Positions 62,840 through 64,000 of a DNA stretch of 64,000 nucleotides are shown here, in pieces. Origin of the DNA: Bacteroidota bacterium (GTDB lineage Bacteria > Bacteroidota > Bacteroidia > Flavobacteriales > Flavobacteriaceae); NCBI GenBank assembly GCA_023387965.1, contig JAEWHE010000009.1, positions 62,001 through 126,000 of the forward strand, given 5' to 3'. Numbering within the stretch: position 1 is the stretch's first letter; the number at the start of each line of letters is the position of its first letter. The position numbers and the translations under genes are program-made. The notes under the pieces were generated by a model that was not told where the DNA came from, searched no databases, and saw only the letters and a program-made list of their open reading frames with translations.

Positions 62840-63849
62840 TTTTTTAAATTTTCCGCGATATGTATAAAATAACAAACCCTGTTTAGGGTATTCAACATTA
62901 AATTTCGATTATTCTTTTGAATTTCATTCAATTCTCCTTCGGATTTTGAGACGTGGAACTCAATTAATTTTTCGACTACATTATGCTCATCTGCAACTAC
63001 ACAATGCTTATTCCAGTCTATAACATCAGATAGTGGCAACCTACAATCCGTTGCCACCAATAACGGTATTCGACCTGAAAGAAGTGTTTCATAAAATCGC
63101 ACTGAAAAATTGCCGGCGCCACGTAAACAAAAAGTGTAAAGGCTATCTCGAACATTCGTGTAGAATTCAAGTGTCGTTTGCGCCCTTTCTTCAGCAGTCA
63201 GAGCGCCTCCGCGATATTTCTTTCGGTAAACGAAATTACAGTACAATCTTTTGTCCCTCGCTAAATTTCTTAACAACTTAAATCTTTTGATGCTCGAGGG
63301 AAAAAATGATTGTCTATCGTGTAAGTCACTCCCCAAAATCTTCCTTATTTCATTGATATAATGTAATAGAAACTCCTTAAACCACTTAAAAGCGGAACCA
63401 TCAGCGTTCCCTACGAAACCGATAGTTGGTTTTTTAATTTTAGAAACAGGAGACCAATCATCTCGAAGGATATATCTATAGGGGTCGGTTACAAAGCAAG
63501 GCATTATATGGGTGTTTCTGCTTAATTTTGAATCGAACCCTCCAAGTCGAAATGTAGTAACGCTGTCACTAACTGTAATTCCAAAATCTCCAGCTGAATA
63601 CACCCAAATAGGAACTGAGCAACGAGTCGCACTAACAATAAATTTTTTGTATTCATCAAAATCATTTACTAAAAACCAATTAATATCTAATGGGAGAATA
63701 GCTATATCAGCAGAACTGATATCATCCACCAGACAAAAGTGGTGTCGGGTCACTTCATTCTCCACATAATATAAATCGAACAACAACGGAAAAATTATAC
63801 TCCTATTTTCCGGAGTACAAAATGATTTCAGAGTGTAGATTTTTTTCAT
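62836..63849 (-). CDS. Exostosin-like glycosyltransferase
   Basis: A 337-residue protein with the exostosin-family (GT47-like) donor-site segment FCLRGAGNFSVRFYETLLSGRIPLL and LPLSDVIDW. The segment KPTIGFVGNADG before it is also typical. Such enzymes add glucuronic acid or related sugars. It runs in the same direction as the following partial glycosyltransferase gene, 12 nt away. Confidence 0.82.
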   Translation of the reverse strand: MKKIYTLKSFCTPENRSIIFPLLFDLYYVENEVTRHHFCLVDDISSADIAILPLDINWFLVNDFDEYKKFIVSATRCSVPIWVYSAGDFGITVSDSVTTFRLGGFDSKLSRNTHIMPCFVTDPYRYILRDDWSPVSKIKKPTIGFVGNADGSAFKWFKEFLLHYINEIRKILGSDLHDRQSFFPSSIKRFKLLRNLARDKRLYCNFVYRKKYRGGALTAEERAQTTLEFYTNVRDSLYTFCLRGAGNFSVRFYETLLSGRIPLLVATDCRLPLSDVIDWNKHCVVADEHNVVEKLIEFHVSKSEGELNEIQKNNRNLMLNTLNRVCYFIHIAENLKK

Positions 63850-63861
63850 TCTTTTAAATTA

Positions 63862-64000
63862 TTACGGAATCAGTTTATAAAATTCAATATTCTGTTCGGC
63901 AATTTTTTCAATGTCGAATTTTGTCTCAACCCTTTCTCGCGCTTTCTGTCCGATTTCCTGCGCTAATTCTTTATTCCGTAAAACTTCAACGATGGCATTG
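63862..64000 (-). CDS. Glycosyltransferase, C-terminal end (cut by window edge)
   Basis: Read on the minus strand, the frame at the window edge ends with LAQEIGQKARERVETKFDI and stops at TAA 63862-63864. The EIGQKARERV...FD pattern is the usual tail of family 4 glycosyltransferases. The N-terminus is outside the window. It precedes the exostosin-like gene in the same operon. Confidence 0.75.
   Translation of the reverse strand, partial: NAIVEVLRNKELAQEIGQKARERVETKFDIEKIAEQNIEFYKLIP

Overview
The window is chromosomal DNA from a low-GC, gene-dense member of the Flavobacteriaceae (Bacteroidota), probably Flavobacterium or a close relative. The evidence is type IX secretion (T9SS) sorting domains of both type A and type B, a PorP/SprF-like and a PorV-like protein, many lipoproteins with an SxC lipobox, Bacteroidota-type promoters (TTG about 20 nt before TAnnTTTG), and a 6S RNA between zapA and rny. 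There are no rRNA genes, prophage, insertion sequences or CRISPR arrays. Most of the window is core genome.

Layout. 1-4.0 kb: phosphohexomutase (cut by the window edge), an MsbA-like ABC exporter and a DUF2971 protein in one + strand run. 4.05-9.0 kb (-): a lipoprotein with two EF-hand-like loops, a TonB-dependent receptor and an M23 peptidase. 9.1-11.6 kb (+): coiled-coil protein, zapA, 6S RNA, rny. 11.6-14.5 kb (-): PAS histidine kinase with a receiver-only regulator, and a XerD-type recombinase. 14.6-20.6 kb: two paralogous outer-membrane beta-barrels, a large T9SS cargo protein, an OmpA-type lipoprotein and a lipocalin-like lipoprotein. 20.7-30.8 kb: htpG, L,D-transpeptidase-like lipoprotein, EamA permease, CHASE3 kinase, sterol-desaturase-family protein, DUF2805 protein, alpha/beta hydrolase, M61 peptidase, DUF4369 lipoprotein. 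30.8-35.4 kb (-): tRNA-Thr(UGU), a small protein, manA, a BH4-type pyruvoyltetrahydropterin synthase, idi, a flavoprotein and a small unknown protein. 35.5-41.9 kb: DUF2891 protein, recQ, and the envelope operon kdsD-tatC-AhpD-like-lptB. 42-49.7 kb: GH25 lysozyme, pssA, PorV-like protein, katE with an alcohol dehydrogenase, DUF4105 membrane protein.

49.7-56.5 kb (-) is a surface-polysaccharide operon with tightly overlapping genes: three glycosyltransferases, a methyltransferase, an O-antigen ligase/polymerase-like protein and a polyprenyl-phosphate sugar transferase. No flippase is visible. 56.7-60.3 kb is a T9SS type B adhesin paired with its PorP/SprF-like partner. 60.3-64 kb holds more glycosyltransferases, interrupted by a small HTH gene, a GC-rich three-way-junction-like element and a protein of unknown family.

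The least expected structure is a set of intergenic tracts, 35 to 105 nt long, that share a strict 7-nt period although their unit sequences differ. They begin at or next to stop codons and can fill the whole gap between two genes. The second is the HTH, structured element and unknown protein at 61.4-62.8 kb, which interrupts the glycosyltransferase region and has a different base composition.
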